Part shown: in pieces, positions 35,825 through 46,533 of the stretch
Layout: every line of letters begins with the position of its first letter
Numbering within the stretch: position 1 is the stretch's first letter
Source of the DNA: JBEKIK01 sp963838495
GTDB lineage: Bacteria > Planctomycetota > Planctomycetia > Pirellulales > Thermoguttaceae
Assembly (NCBI GenBank): GCA_963838495.1
Contig: CAWIRC010000001.1
Coordinates: forward strand, 2,914,001 to 2,978,000
Reading direction: 5' to 3'
Length of the DNA stretch: 64,000 nucleotides
The notes under the pieces: generated by a model
Database searches by the model: none
Seen by the model: only the letters and a program-made list of their open reading frames with translations
Told to the model about the DNA's origin: nothing
Translations under genes and position numbers: made by a program

Positions 35825-37020
35825 TTCATCTCTCCATATACACGTGAATATGCTTTAAAAGTTATCCCTTCAAAAAATTGGTCTTCGATACCGGCATTCT
35901 TGAAAATTACTTTTGCCTCTTGATCAGGATATGGCTCAAGATATATTACACGTCTAATACCGAGATTAACAATCTTATTAGCACATAGCCTACATGGATA
36001 AGTTGTAGTATACAAGGTGCATTGGTCAAGTGGAACCGACCTCCCACTTCTAGCAAGATTCACTATCGCATTTTCCTCGGCATGAAGAGCACGGCAAATA
36101 TCCAAATTTTTAAATTCTTTACTAAATCGGTTCCTCAAGGATTCATGCTTATCCCCCAAATCGGGATATTCATCTTTAACAAGATTAAAGAATTTGTCCA
36201 AATCAACCCTTCTTGCACATTTTCCGAACTCTTCTACACAAGGTCGAGAATGTCTCGGAACTTCGTTGAATCCTGAACTAATAATATCCCCTTTATCATC
36301 AACAATAACAGCACCAACTTTTCTTTTCAAACAACTAGATCGTTGGCTCATTGTGTATGCAGCGGCCATTAAAGACTCTGCTTGAGTGGGTTGACGACTG
36401 GTCAATGGATTTGAAACAACTTTTACTAAATTTTCGATTCTACCCCGAAATCCATTAAATGGAGCGTTTGCTACAGTTTTAAAATTCTCCTCGTTGGGAA
36501 TAACCACATCCGATTCAGCAAAACAATCCTCCACTCGTTGTCCATGCTCAGGACTATCTCGTCCGGTATCTCGCTCATCATCCTCAGCGAAATTTTTCAG
36601 ATTGCTATCGTATTTTTCTTTAACGCGATCCCATCGTTTTTCCATTGTTGCATAAATACCAAACACATAAAAGTTTTGAGATTGCTTTCTTAAAAAATGT
36701 ATTTCAGCAGGATTGCGAATACTATCAACCACCCATTTTGCATCTGAACCTGAATGTATATTTGTCCTATGTTGAATCTCTTCATAAGCCTGCTCAGCCA
36801 AATAACCTGCGCCTTTATTTTTTCGTACTAAATCACCATACTCCTGAAGATCCTGGCGAGGAATTATGTCACCGGTAAAATTTTTTTCTGATCGATACTG
36901 TTTTTGTAGTATATCAGACAAAGATATCGTTTGGTAAGAAATAGCCGAAAGAATATTATTGGCAACATAAGAACATCCACTACCGAAAGATCCGGTAAGT
37001 CCAATTATTTGTAGATTCAT
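35821..37020 (-). CDS. AvcD-type antiphage protein: P-loop NTPase plus dCMP/dCTP deaminase
   Basis: This is a 399-residue fusion. Residues 1-200 form a nucleotide-kinase-like P-loop domain beginning MNLQIIGLTGSFGSGCSYVA; the Walker A lysine is replaced by Cys (GSFGSGCS). Residues about 215-399 are a zinc-dependent deoxycytidylate deaminase: MSQRSSCLKRKVGAVIVDD, the catalytic HAE in CRALHAEENAIVNLA, and zinc ligands in TTYPCRLCANKI. This architecture matches the antiviral deaminases (AvcD and related dCTP deaminases) that deplete deoxycytidine nucleotides during phage infection. The gene is AT-rich, has its own promoter and is inserted behind dnaE. The alternative is a housekeeping dCMP deaminase, but those lack the N-terminal domain. 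Confidence 0.85.
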   Translation of the reverse strand: MNLQIIGLTGSFGSGCSYVANNILSAISYQTISLSDILQKQYRSEKNFTGDIIPRQDLQEYGDLVRKNKGAGYLAEQAYEEIQHRTNIHSGSDAKWVVDSIRNPAEIHFLRKQSQNFYVFGIYATMEKRWDRVKEKYDSNLKNFAEDDERDTGRDSPEHGQRVEDCFAESDVVIPNEENFKTVANAPFNGFRGRIENLVKVVSNPLTSRQPTQAESLMAAAYTMSQRSSCLKRKVGAVIVDDKGDIISSGFNEVPRHSRPCVEEFGKCARRVDLDKFFNLVKDEYPDLGDKHESLRNRFSKEFKNLDICRALHAEENAIVNLARSGRSVPLDQCTLYTTTYPCRLCANKIVNLGIRRVIYLEPYPDQEAKVIFKNAGIEDQFFEGITFKAYSRVYGEMK

Positions 37021-37047
37021 AGCATGAATTCCTTGCCCAGAATACGC

Positions 37048-37076
37048 ATACTAATAATTAGCTACAAATATGTCAA
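37048..37076 (-). promoter_or_regulatory. strong sigma-70-type promoter of the AvcD-like operon
   Basis: On the minus strand, a perfect TTGACA (37071-37076) and TAGTAT (37048-37053) are spaced by 17 bases. Transcription would start near 37041, about 20 bases before the ATG at 37020. AAGGA provides the ribosome binding site. The short leader leaves no room for a separate upstream RNA gene. Confidence 0.7.
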
Positions 37077-37081
37077 TACCC

Positions 37082-37108
37082 AAAAAAATATATCGTAATT
37101 TTCGATAT
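37082..37108 (-). terminator. rho-independent terminator of dnaE
   Basis: On the minus strand, ATATCG and CGATAT flank a 7-base loop and are followed by seven T residues. The structure touches the dnaE stop codon and separates dnaE from the AvcD-like promoter. Confidence 0.65.
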
Positions 37109-40100
37109 TAACGCCTGCCCCAGCCATTCCCGTTCTTTGTCCCAACCGTCGGGGAAGCCGTTATCAGCCGGAAGTTGCCGGGGCCTAGAAGATCGTCTAC
37201 GCGGGTGCGGAGTTCGGGGGTGATGGTGAGTGTGAGGTCGGAATTCATGTTCACCTTTGTGCCGTCGGCCAGGCGGATGTCGAGCTCGAGTTCGGCCCGG
37301 CCGGGGTAGCCGCGCAGGATTTCGTGGAGCTTTTGCAGTTTTTCCAGACCGTGGCTCTCTTCGGAGACGCTGATCACTATGCCGCGGGTGAAACGGGAGG
37401 AAAGATCGGCCAGGGGGATGATCTCGCTGACGATAAGATTCGCCTCGTCGGAGCCGGGGCGCTTATCGACCACGCCGCGGACGACCACGATGGCGTCGGA
37501 CTTGATAAAATCCTCGTAGGTCGCGAACTGCTCAGGCCAGCATATGCAGCGGATCATGTCTTCGGTGTCTTCCAGGTCGAACATGGCGTAGCGGGTGGGC
37601 CGGCCGGGATCGGCGTTTTTTGTGTGTTTCACTGCGATGGCCGAGACCAGGCCGCCCAGCATCACCTCCGCGCGATGCTCCAACCTGGCGGCGGCGGCGG
37701 TGGTGTGCGAACAATACGCCTTGAGCGTATCAAGATGCTCGGAGAGCGGATGGCTGGTCAAATAAAAGCCCAGCACTTCTTTTTCCTTGGCCAGTTTTTC
37801 TTTTTCGTCCCACTCGGGCAGATCGGGGAGCATGGATGCATCGGATTCCGCCGGTTCGTCCAGGTCGTCGAACAGGCCGCGCTGCCCGGAGCGGCGGTCG
37901 GCTGCGGCCACGGCGCCCGATTGCAGTGCCCGATCGATGGCGGCGAAGAGTTGCGAGCGATGGGGACCCGGAGCGGATGGGGACAGTCCCATTTTTTCCG
38001 ACGATTGCTCTGAAGATTGTGCTGAAGGGGACAGTCCCATTTTTTCTGGCGAAAAAATCGGGACAGTACCCATGGCGGCGTCGAAGGCCCCGGCCTTGAC
38101 CAGCGATTCGATGGCCGTGCGATTGACCGCGCCCGGATCGAGGCGTTCGCAGAAATCGAAGATGCTGCGAAACGGCCCGCGGGCGTTGCGCTCCTGGACG
38201 ATAGCCCCGGCCGCCGCCCCGCCGCAGCCCTTGATGGCCGACAGGCCGAAGCGGATTTTGGACAGGTATGGGGAATGCTCCGATTCCGCCCTCATGCCCT
38301 CACCCTCGGCCCCTCTCACGGAAGGAGAGGGGAGATTGTTGCCTTCCACCGAAAAATCGACCTCCGAGGCGTTCACGTCCGGCGGCAGCACGGCGATGCC
38401 CATTCGCTGGCAGTCTTCCAGATGCTCGACGAGCGAATCCTTTTTCTTGAAATTTCGCCCCGGAATGTCGCTCGTCAAAAGCGCGGCCATGAATTCCACG
38501 GGCCAGTGGGCCTTCAAATACGCCGTCATGTAGGCGATCAGGGCATAGGCGGTGGAATGGCTCTTATTGAAGCCGTAGCCCGCGAATTTTTCGATCATGC
38601 CGAAAAGTTCGGCGGATTCCTTTTTCGACAGCCCCTTTTCATGCGCACCGGATACGAATTGCTCGCGGTACTTGGCTATGGCCTCGAGTTTCTTTTTGCT
38701 GATGGCCTTGATGCAACTGTATGCGTTGGCCAGTTCGATGCCTCCCAGGCGGTTGATGATCCGCATCACCTGTTCCTGGTAGACCATCACGCCGTGTGTT
38801 TCTTGGAGCACTTCCTTCATTACGGGATGTTTGTGCTCGGCCTTTTTGCGGCGGTGCTTGACCTGCATGTACTCGTCGATCATGCCGCCTTCCAGCGGGC
38901 CGGGCCGGTAAAGGGCGTTGGTGGCGATTATGTCCGAAAAGCAGTCGGGCTTCATCCGCTGCAACAAGTCGCGGATGCCCCCGCTTTCCAACTGGAAAAC
39001 GCCCTTGGTCTCACCGCGGCAAAGCAGGGCGAAGGTCTCTGCGTCGTCGAGCGGGAATTGATACGGATCGACCCGCTGGCCGGTGGTCTGTTCTATCAGA
39101 TCGACGACCTTCGATAGGATGGTGAGGTTGCGCAGGCCAAGGAAATCCATTTTCAAAAGCCCTGCCCGCTCCACGTCGCCCATGGCCCATTGGGTGATGA
39201 CTTCCTCTTTGTTTTGCACGTGCTGGAGCGGGGTGTATTCGGTCAACGGCCGGTCGGCGATAACGACCGCGGCGGCGTGCGTGCCCACGTTGCGGGCCAG
39301 GCCTTCGATCTGCCGGGCGAGATTCAAAAGTTCTCGGACCTGGCCATCTCCGTCGTAGATTTTTTGCAATCCCTGGCTTTTTTCCAGGGCCTTTTCCAGG
39401 GTGATGTTAAGTTCGTCGGGCACGAGCGCGACCACGGCGTCGACGCGTGGGATGGGCATGCCCAGGGCCCGGCCCACGTCGCGGATCGCTGCCCGGGCCT
39501 GCAAGGTGCCGAAGGTGCCGATCTGGGCCACGTTTTCCACGCCGTACTTGTCCTTGACGTACTGGATCACCTCGCCGCGGCGCTGCTGGCAGAAGTCGAT
39601 GTCGATGTCCGGGGCCTCGCGCCGGCTCTCGTCGAGGAAGCGCTCGAAGAGGAGGTCGAAGTCCAAGGGGCAGACGTGGCTTAAATGCAAGGCGTAGGAG
39701 ACCAGCGAGCCTACGCCCGAGCCCCGGGCGGTGGCGGGAATTTTCTTTGACCGGGCAAAACGCACGAAATCCCACACGATGAGAAAATAATTGGCGAATC
39801 CAAGCTTGTCGATCACTTCCAGTTCGCGCTCCATTCGGGCCGTCACTTCTTCGGACAGCTTTCCGTCTTTCAAGCGATCCTCGCGATGCGCATAGCGCTC
39901 GTTGAGCCCGGCCAGACACAACTCGCGTAGATAATCTTCCGACTTTTTGCCTTCGGGCGGGGTGAAGACCGGGAAATGCCGATGGCCAAGTTCCAACTGG
40001 ATATCGACCGAGTCGGCGATTTCCTGCGAGCGGCGTACCGCGTCTTCATGGCCGGGGAATGCCGCGTACATTTCTTCCGGGCTGCGCAGGTAAAACTCAT

Positions 40101-40837
40101 TGGTTTCCATGCGCATGCGGTTGGCGTCGGTGCGGAACTTACCCGTGTTGACGCAGAGGAGGATGTCCTGGGCCTCGGCGTCTTCGCGGCGGACGTAGTG
40201 CACGTCGCTGGTAGCCACGGTGGGCACGCCCATTTGCCGGGCCAGATCGACCGCAGCCGCCAGCGCGATCCGCTGCGATTCCATGCCGTTGTTCTGGATC
40301 TCGATGTAATACCGCTCGCCAAAGATTTTTTGGAACCAGGCGATCGTCTGTCGGGCCTTTTCCAGGTTCGACTCGTTGCCCGAAAGGATCAGGCGGTTGA
40401 TTTCGCTGGAGATGCAGCCGCTCAGGCATATCAGGCCTTCGTTACAGGCGGCGAGGAGTTCCTTGTCTATGCGGGGGCGGAAATAAAATCCCTCCAAGAA
40501 AGCGGCCGAGGAAAGTTTTATGAGATTTTGAAATCCCGCGCGATTTCGGGCCAGGAGCGTGAGATGATAACTGGCTTCCTTCATGCCCGCCGCCTCTTTT
40601 TGAAAGCGCGAGCCCGGGGCCACGTAGGCCTCCAAGCCCAGGATGGGATTGATGGAAAGTTCCTTGGCCTGCTGATAGAACTTCAGCGCGCCGTAGAGAT
40701 TGCCGTGATCGGTAAGGGCCAGGGCGTTCATCCTCAGGGCCTGGGCGCTGCAAGAGATCGCGGATTTTTCCGGCCCCGTCCAAGAGGCTGTAATGGCTGT
40801 GGCAATGCAGGTGCACAAACGGCGGCGGCGAACTCAT
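37108..40837 (-). CDS. dnaE: DNA polymerase III alpha subunit (frame-disrupted near the N-terminus)
   Basis: This is the replicative polymerase catalytic subunit, about 1240 residues. The PHP domain opens with FVHLHCHSHYSLLDGAGKIR. The polymerase core carries ARGSGVGSLVSYAL and the catalytic aspartates in EAPDIDIDFCQQRRGEVIQY. The GYGFNKSHSTAYALIAYMTA region, a helix-hairpin-helix and an OB fold follow. The strong AAGGAGG site precedes the ATG at 40837. A frame break near 40740 separates RDLLQ from AQALRMNALALTDHG; the downstream frame is then intact. Two repeat-derived peptides (KMGLSPSAQSSEQ-type and LPSPSVRGAEGEG) lie in frame between the polymerase and C-terminal domains, where the fold probably tolerates loops. 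Confidence 0.95.
37965..38075. repeat. GGGGACAGTCCCATTTTTTC repeats inside dnaE
   Basis: Two full copies (37978-37999 and 38026-38047) and a degenerate third (38059-38073, CGGGACAGTACCCATGG) lie within the dnaE coding region. They are read in frame, giving the peptides GTVPIFSPEKMGLSPS and EKMGLSPSAPG. Confidence 0.85.
38298..38332. repeat. CCTCACCCTCGGCCCCTCTC-type palindrome inside dnaE
   Basis: This is a single copy of a widespread GC-rich element with an inverted GAGAGGGG end, read in frame as LPSPSVRGAEGEGM. A related copy disrupts the ATP-grasp gene at about 24681-24719. Confidence 0.75.
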
Positions 40838-40973
40838 GGAATCCTCCTTGCGGGAAATTTCAAAATCCCTTTAGCATTTTACCGCGCAGATCCGAAATCG
40901 CGAAGGGCCTGTAATAAAGTAGAGCATTGGCTGCGAGGACGGCGTAAGACCGCACTATAACGGGGTAGCGGCT

Positions 40974-43900
40974 TTAAATCTGGGCCCGCGCATGCCCGGT
41001 CTTTCTCGGCCTATTTATCATGTTCCGGCGGCGGAGAAGTCGAGTTGTCGCGCGAAAGGGCCAGTATTTCCAGGCGCCGCTTCGCCAGGAGTAGGAATCA
41101 TTGGCGATTTGCCGGCGCGGTTTGCTTACCTTGTTATACAATTCTACGGCGACATCGTTCAATCCGTATTGTTCAGCCATGCGGCCCAGCACACACCAAT
41201 CGGCGTTTTGCGGCTCGCCCCCGCGGGCATCCGCGCATTTATAGAGCGTATCCAGGGCTTCGTTCGTTTTTCCCATCACCGCATAAACCGCCGCCAGGGT
41301 ATTCAAATATGCCGCTTCATTATCAGTCAACTCTTTCTGGGCCTTGAGGGCCGACTGGAGTGCGGACTCATCCGCGGTATCGAATAAAACGGCAATCCAG
41401 GCCAATTCGTTCAGTCCCAGGGAAGAGGCGTTGCCCTGCGCGCTTAGAAGGCGGAGGTGCTTAAGCGCCGTGTCAAAATCGCCGATCCTGCTGGCCTCTA
41501 GGGCAAGCATCTCCCTGGCCTGGGACGAAAGTCCGTCTGAGGCGAGCTGCAAATTCACCCAGGCGTGCAACTGATCGGTCCGGCCCATGGCCCATAAAGC
41601 GATGGCCTTCCAATTCAAGGCTTCGAGGGCTTCCTTATGTGCATCCAATATTTTATCGGCCACATCCAACAATCCCTGCCAATTCCCGTCGTTGAGGCAG
41701 CCGATTCCTATTGCCCTATCCATTTGCAGTTCCAGTCCCTTGTCGGCGACGTCCTTTTTCTTTTCTTCCAAGATGGGGATCGCCCAGCGCGCCAGCGGTC
41801 CTTCGCAAACCAGCGCGGCGGTGGCGATCTGCAGAATATTTTTGTTGGCGTGGCCGTTTTCCCACCAGATTCTGCCGAAGGGCGAGCCGGAAAAGGAATC
41901 GATCCATCCCACCTCTTTTTTGTGGTCTTCATAGGCCCAATCCAACCATTGTTCGGCTTTTTTATCTTCGCTGATTTTCAAGCATTCGGTCGCGGCCGCG
42001 CCGAGGTTGGCCGAATGGTGACCGGGCGGTATGAGACGGAAGCGGTCTTTTTGATAGATTACGCGCCACAGGGTCTTTTGCGGCCACAATCCGGATACGG
42101 CTATTTCATAGCCCAGGTCCCCGCCTTTTTTCGCCGACATTTGAAAAAGGCAAACCATATCGGCCATCCGCCGTGGAGAGATGTCATTGACGTAGCACAT
42201 CGTCGAATACGGGATCAGCGGCTGGCGGGCTTTCTCAATGGCGTCGGCGACGTCGGCCTCGTTGGCCCCCATGTAAAACAGGTCTTTCAGAGGTTTAACG
42301 TCTTTTTCATCGGCCAGCAAGGTGGAATAAAGCCGCTGGAGGGGCCAGTAAGGGCTGTCTTCGGGCAAGGCGGAATCTTCCACGCGGCGGGCCACGGATA
42401 GATATTGGATCTTCGATTGCGACTCCTTTCTCATGTTTTCGGGGAGCAAATCCATGAGCGACTTGGCGTGCCGATAGGATCGGATGTCGAGGAGAATGTC
42501 GGCCGCGTTTTTCATGAGCGCGCCGCGCTTTTGCTCATCGGATTCCATTTGCCCGGCTTTATCTCGCGCCGCGGATGCGCCATGCTCGATGGCGGTGATG
42601 GCCAGATTGACCGCATTCATCATAGGCATCTTGTCCGATTCCGCCAGCAGTTCTTGGGCTTCGGAATACTTTTCGCCGTGCATAAGCGCCATAGCCAAGG
42701 TGAAGGTGAGATTTTCCCTGCCGCCTTCATACACGCCCTCCTTGAGCATTTTGCGGTATTCCTGGATGGCGCCGGCCAGATTGGCCGCCGGCGCATAATG
42801 CCTCCCGGACAGGTCGTGTTCCAGGAGCCATGCGTAGCGGAAGCGAACGCTCACGTTCGAGGGATCCATTTCCAAGGCGATTTGAAACGCCCTGTTCGCG
42901 CCAAACCAATTCATGCCGCGCCGGAAACGCCTGCCGATCAAATCGCAGGACAGGACGTCGGCCAGGTTCGACTGGGCGGCGACGGAATCGGGGGCCAGAT
43001 CGACCGCTTTGCAGGCGTCTTGCCGGGCCGCTTCTCCGAAACCCGCCGACAAAAGCACCTTGGAGTAGCGCATGTACGCGTCCGCCGAATCAGGGCTGCG
43101 GAGCAGCTCCCGCCTGCACTCCTTGATGGCTTCGTCCAACTTGCCGGCCGTGATTTTTTGCAGCGAGCCGTGGCTGAAGGCGATTCTCTCCTCCCAGCGC
43201 GACCCGTCGCCCTCAATCCCCAGGTCGGCGATGCCCTTGCGCAGCTCCTCCACTTCTTCGGCGGTGAAGCGGCCTTCGCCGGTATCGAAACGGAAAACGG
43301 CTTGCACCTTGCCGTCTTTCCAGGCGAATTTCTGACTGACGCTGGCCGGCCCGAAGCGGAGAAGTTTGTCCTCGGGAAGCTTTTCCAGGATATAATCCGG
43401 CGGGGGAGCAATCAGATATTCGAGTTGCGAGACGTGCGGTTCGGGCAGCACCATGGGAGATTGCCGCTTGTCCGGAATGTCCGCGTCCTTCTCGCCCTTG
43501 ATCTTCTCGTCCGGGGGCTTGACCACGAGAAAATACGCCGGCAATTCGCGGAATATCCGGTAAGGGCACATGGAGACGACCGGGGTCTCCTTGGACATGG
43601 AAAGCTGGGCATCCGCAATTTCCGCCTCCATTTCAAAGGGCTTGTCCAAATCCCTCAGCGCCGTAGCCTTCACCGGCCCGACTGTCCGCGATTTGTATAT
43701 GCCTTGCGCGTATTCCTTCCAGCCTTTCTTGATGTCTTCTTCGCTGCGCGTGGAATAACTTCGCCGATTATGCTGGGCGAACGAACCTGTCGCATAAATT
43801 TTCTCGCGGACAATCCCCCGGTCTCCTTTTTGCAGGTTGTACTGCCGGGTTTCCACGAGCAAGTTTTCTCTATAGTCGCTCTTTGGGGTGCGAACAAGGT

Positions 43901-45162
43901 TTTGCCCTTTGCCGATGATCAATGCCAACCGGCCTTGATCGCAAACGGGCAGCTTGCCGCAAGGCACGTATTCGGCCGTGGGATCGATCCAATATTCGGG
44001 CGGTCCGGGGACATAAACTATGGCGTGATTGAATGCGCCCAGGCCGGGCATGTCCGGGACCACGTCGGTCTGCTCAGCAATCTTCAATAAGGCCACGTGC
44101 GCGGGAATGTTCAGCACACGCAGCATCGTAACCAGCAAAACGGCCTGATCCTTGCAATCGCCGTAACGGCGGGTAAGGGTTTCGTGCGGGGTGCGGGGCT
44201 CGATTGCCGCCGCGCCGAATTCCACGCCCGTGTAGCGCACCAGCCGATGAACGGTCGCCAGGAGCAGTGCGATTTTATCCCGGGCATCCTTTTCCTCGCC
44301 CACCGCTTCACGCGCCAGCGATTGCACGCCGGAGGTATCCAATTGTTTTTCGACGATCTCCCAGTATCCTTCGGCCACGTCGGCCCAAGACTTGCCCGTG
44401 GAAAACACCACTTCCGCGCAGGGCGGCGATTCGGGCGGCAAATCCGTCTCCATGTACTTTAAGGCCTTAATATTTGTTTTTTCAAAGACCAGGCGAAGGC
44501 GGCCGTTTTGTTCGCTGCGCTTGGGATCCAATTGGCCTCCCCTGATTTTATAGTTCAGCGGCGATTCGCGCGGGCAATCGATAATCAACCGCATTTTTTG
44601 CGTAGGAAAAAACATCTCCAGGGGGAAATGTCCGACCCGGCCGCGGGAAAAAAAGGGCTTGCTTTCCCGCACCTCGACTTCGGCCTCCACCACCGCGCCC
44701 TCGGTCAAGGCCGGCAAAGGGGCGCGAACGATACGGCGATCGCTTAGAACTTTCTCGTCCTGCGATATCGGCGCCTCGCCTATGCTTTGCGGATCGAGAA
44801 AATGCGCCTTGCCGTCGGGGGTGATCACCCGCGCGGAGCGACGGCTTCTCCTCGCACCATGGGGCCCAACTGTCTTCCACGTAGGACATATTATCCACGC
44901 CCTCCTTGGTAAGACAACGGTACACTTCGTGGGACACGAATCTGCGACTGCCCCGCTTGTCGAAATAATAAGAGTGCTCGAAGAGCAGGAAGTCCACGTC
45001 GGCGTCTTTGGGCAGGGGCAAATCCTTGACCGCCGCGATTACGGTTTTGGGATCGGCGTAAAAAAAGTTCTTTTCCCAGGGCTCCTCACCCGCCGAACAC
45101 GAGGCCCGACCCGCGGCGACGAAAATCCCCGTCAACATCCAAAACCATAACCAACGATTCAT
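40974..45162 (-). CDS. DUF3857 / transglutaminase-like / TPR exported protein (frame-disrupted)
   Basis: This is a giant protein of about 1395 residues. It starts MNRWLWFWMLTGIFVAAGRA (signal peptide). A DUF3857-like beta domain follows (SHEVYRCLTKEGVDNMSYVE; ITPDGKAHFLDPQSI). The transglutaminase core has Cys in RRYGDCKDQAVLLVTMLRVL, His in FNHAIVYVPG and Asp in YWIDPTAEY. TPR-like helices fill the C-terminal half (EAIKECRRELLRSPDSADAY; LNTLAAVYAVMGKTNEALDT). The frame changes near 44838 at CTCCGCGCGGGTG; correction joins CEEKPSLRA to RVITPDGK. The family is frequent in planctomycetes, with periplasmic proteolysis or crosslinking suspected but not shown. A 5-kb gene with only one break argues that it is functional. 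Confidence 0.75.
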
Positions 45163-45332
45163 GCCTGCAACCCATCGCCGTGGATCGAAAATACGACAAA
45201 CAAAAAGCTTTGCTGAAAAAGGCGTTTCTTTATTACGACATCCGGCGAACAATCCCCGCCGCTTGTCTTTGGGGGATTTTATCGCCGACAATTTTCACGG
45301 AGTTAAGGGTAATTGCCCGGCAGGCGATTCGG

Positions 45333-45599
45333 TCACTCTTTGGGCAGTTGTTTTGCCTCGGTATAGGTTTCCGGTTTTGCGCGTTCGCGCCGGCCGCTCG
45401 ATTTGCAAACCACGATCAAACCCAGGGTGACCACCAAAAGCACGAGCATATAAGCCATGACCCAGGCGCCGCCGCTCTCGGTCGTCAACGGGCGGCTCGG
45501 GGTGCTCTGGGCAATAACCATCGCCGCGCCGCCCGACCAGGCGGCAAGCGTGAAAAGAGCAGATTGCACCACACGACATATCGAATGAAAATTCCACAT
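45333..45599 (-). CDS. small membrane protein of unknown function
   Basis: This is an 88-residue protein with a signal-like N-terminus (VVQSALFTLAAWSGGAAMVI) and a C-terminal transmembrane span (WVMAYMLVLLVVTLGLIVVC), then a basic/acidic tail (KSSGRRERAKPETYTEAKQL). It would sit in the inner membrane with a short cytosolic tail. The layout resembles small planctomycete membrane proteins with no assigned role. Confidence 0.55.
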   Translation of the reverse strand: MWNFHSICRVVQSALFTLAAWSGGAAMVIAQSTPSRPLTTESGGAWVMAYMLVLLVVTLGLIVVCKSSGRRERAKPETYTEAKQLPKE

Positions 45600-45742
45600 G
45601 GAAGAACCTCTGGTTTTATAATAGAACGCTATGAAAACTTGACTTTTTCTTATATCTGTATTTTATACAGCATAAACTAGGACAAGGGGAGAAGTCAATT
45701 GGCCATGATAAGGCGAATTTGCAAGCGGTTGCAGTGAAGTTT

Positions 45743-46372
45743 TCAAAAAACATCCATATCTTCCGGCATATCATCCGGCTCGCAATCGTTGAATTCGGGC
45801 AATTTGCATTCATCATTCACACTTGCCGCCGATTGTCCTAAAAGTTCACCGAGCGGCCGGGCGTAATGGCGGAACTTGGCCGTGGGCATGGCCAGCGTGT
45901 CCCAGCGGGGCGAGATCATGCGGGCATGGCCCAAATATGCCGAAAGCGGCACGGCAATGAATCCGTACAATTTGCCGCGATGCTGGAAAAGTTCTTCCGC
46001 GGGCAGCGGGGCGCGGTCGCCCAGCACGTCGTAGGCAAACACGAACAGGCCGTGAAAATTCGCCCCGAACAATTGCTCCCAACGGGCAAGACTGCGCAGG
46101 TCGTCGGCCGTGGACCAGTTCTTCCAATACTGCTTTTGTTCCTCGCCAGAGGGAAAGCGCCGGCCCTTGACATCCACCAACCAGGCGACCTGCCCTGGCG
46201 CGGAAACTATGAAATCAAGGCTTTTGATCGAGGCCCCGTTTGAAAGCAGGCTGCGCCGGGCTTCGTCTACGGCCACGTAAGGCACGCCGCGGGAGCGCAA
46301 ATACTCCTCGAACGCCGCCTCGTAATGATTGTCGCGGTTAGCCACAACCAGCCCCTTGGCCTTTTTGGCCAT
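45743..46372 (-). CDS. HYExAFE-family protein (possible PD-(D/E)XK nuclease fold)
   Basis: This 209-residue cytosolic protein carries the family-naming motif as NHYEAAFEEYLRSRGVPYVA at residues 15-34. DFIVSAPGQVAWLVDVKGRR follows near residues 53-72. The E...D...D-x-K spacing resembles a PD-(D/E)XK endonuclease core, so a DNase activity is possible but inferred. The family is known mainly from planctomycetes. It is flanked by AATTTGCAA-type repeats upstream and by an AT-rich spacer downstream. The acidic C-terminus is probably disordered. Confidence 0.75.
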   Translation of the reverse strand: MAKKAKGLVVANRDNHYEAAFEEYLRSRGVPYVAVDEARRSLLSNGASIKSLDFIVSAPGQVAWLVDVKGRRFPSGEEQKQYWKNWSTADDLRSLARWEQLFGANFHGLFVFAYDVLGDRAPLPAEELFQHRGKLYGFIAVPLSAYLGHARMISPRWDTLAMPTAKFRHYARPLGELLGQSAASVNDECKLPEFNDCEPDDMPEDMDVF

Positions 46373-46404
46373 TATGTAAGATTTGAGTGTATCTATGCGA
46401 TTCT

Positions 46405-46530
46405 AGTATTGCAAATTGACAATTGCAAATTTCAAATTGCAAATTGAACAAAGGACATTAGTGCCGTTGTGACAAGGTGAGTTTAATCTTGTTCAATTTG
46501 AAATTTGCATTTTACAATTTGCAATTAATT
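46405..46530. repeat. AATTGCAAATTTCAAATTGC inverted repeat cluster
   Basis: The left arm (about 46409-46446) and the right arm (about 46491-46528) are complementary in units of TTGCAAATT and AATTTGAAATTTGC. This is the third large cluster of this vocabulary. It lies between the HYExAFE gene and the metK stop. Confidence 0.75.
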
Positions 46531-46533
46531 TAT

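Noticed and set aside
37021..37107. AvcI-like inhibitory RNA upstream of the deaminase gene
   Set aside because: The gap is only 87 bases and is occupied by the dnaE terminator and the promoter, so no room remains for an RNA of the known type.
42405..44090. 561-codon plus-strand open frame
   Set aside because: It is antisense to the DUF3857/transglutaminase gene, which has clear domains. Its Arg/Gly/His-rich translation is typical of GC-rich shadow frames.
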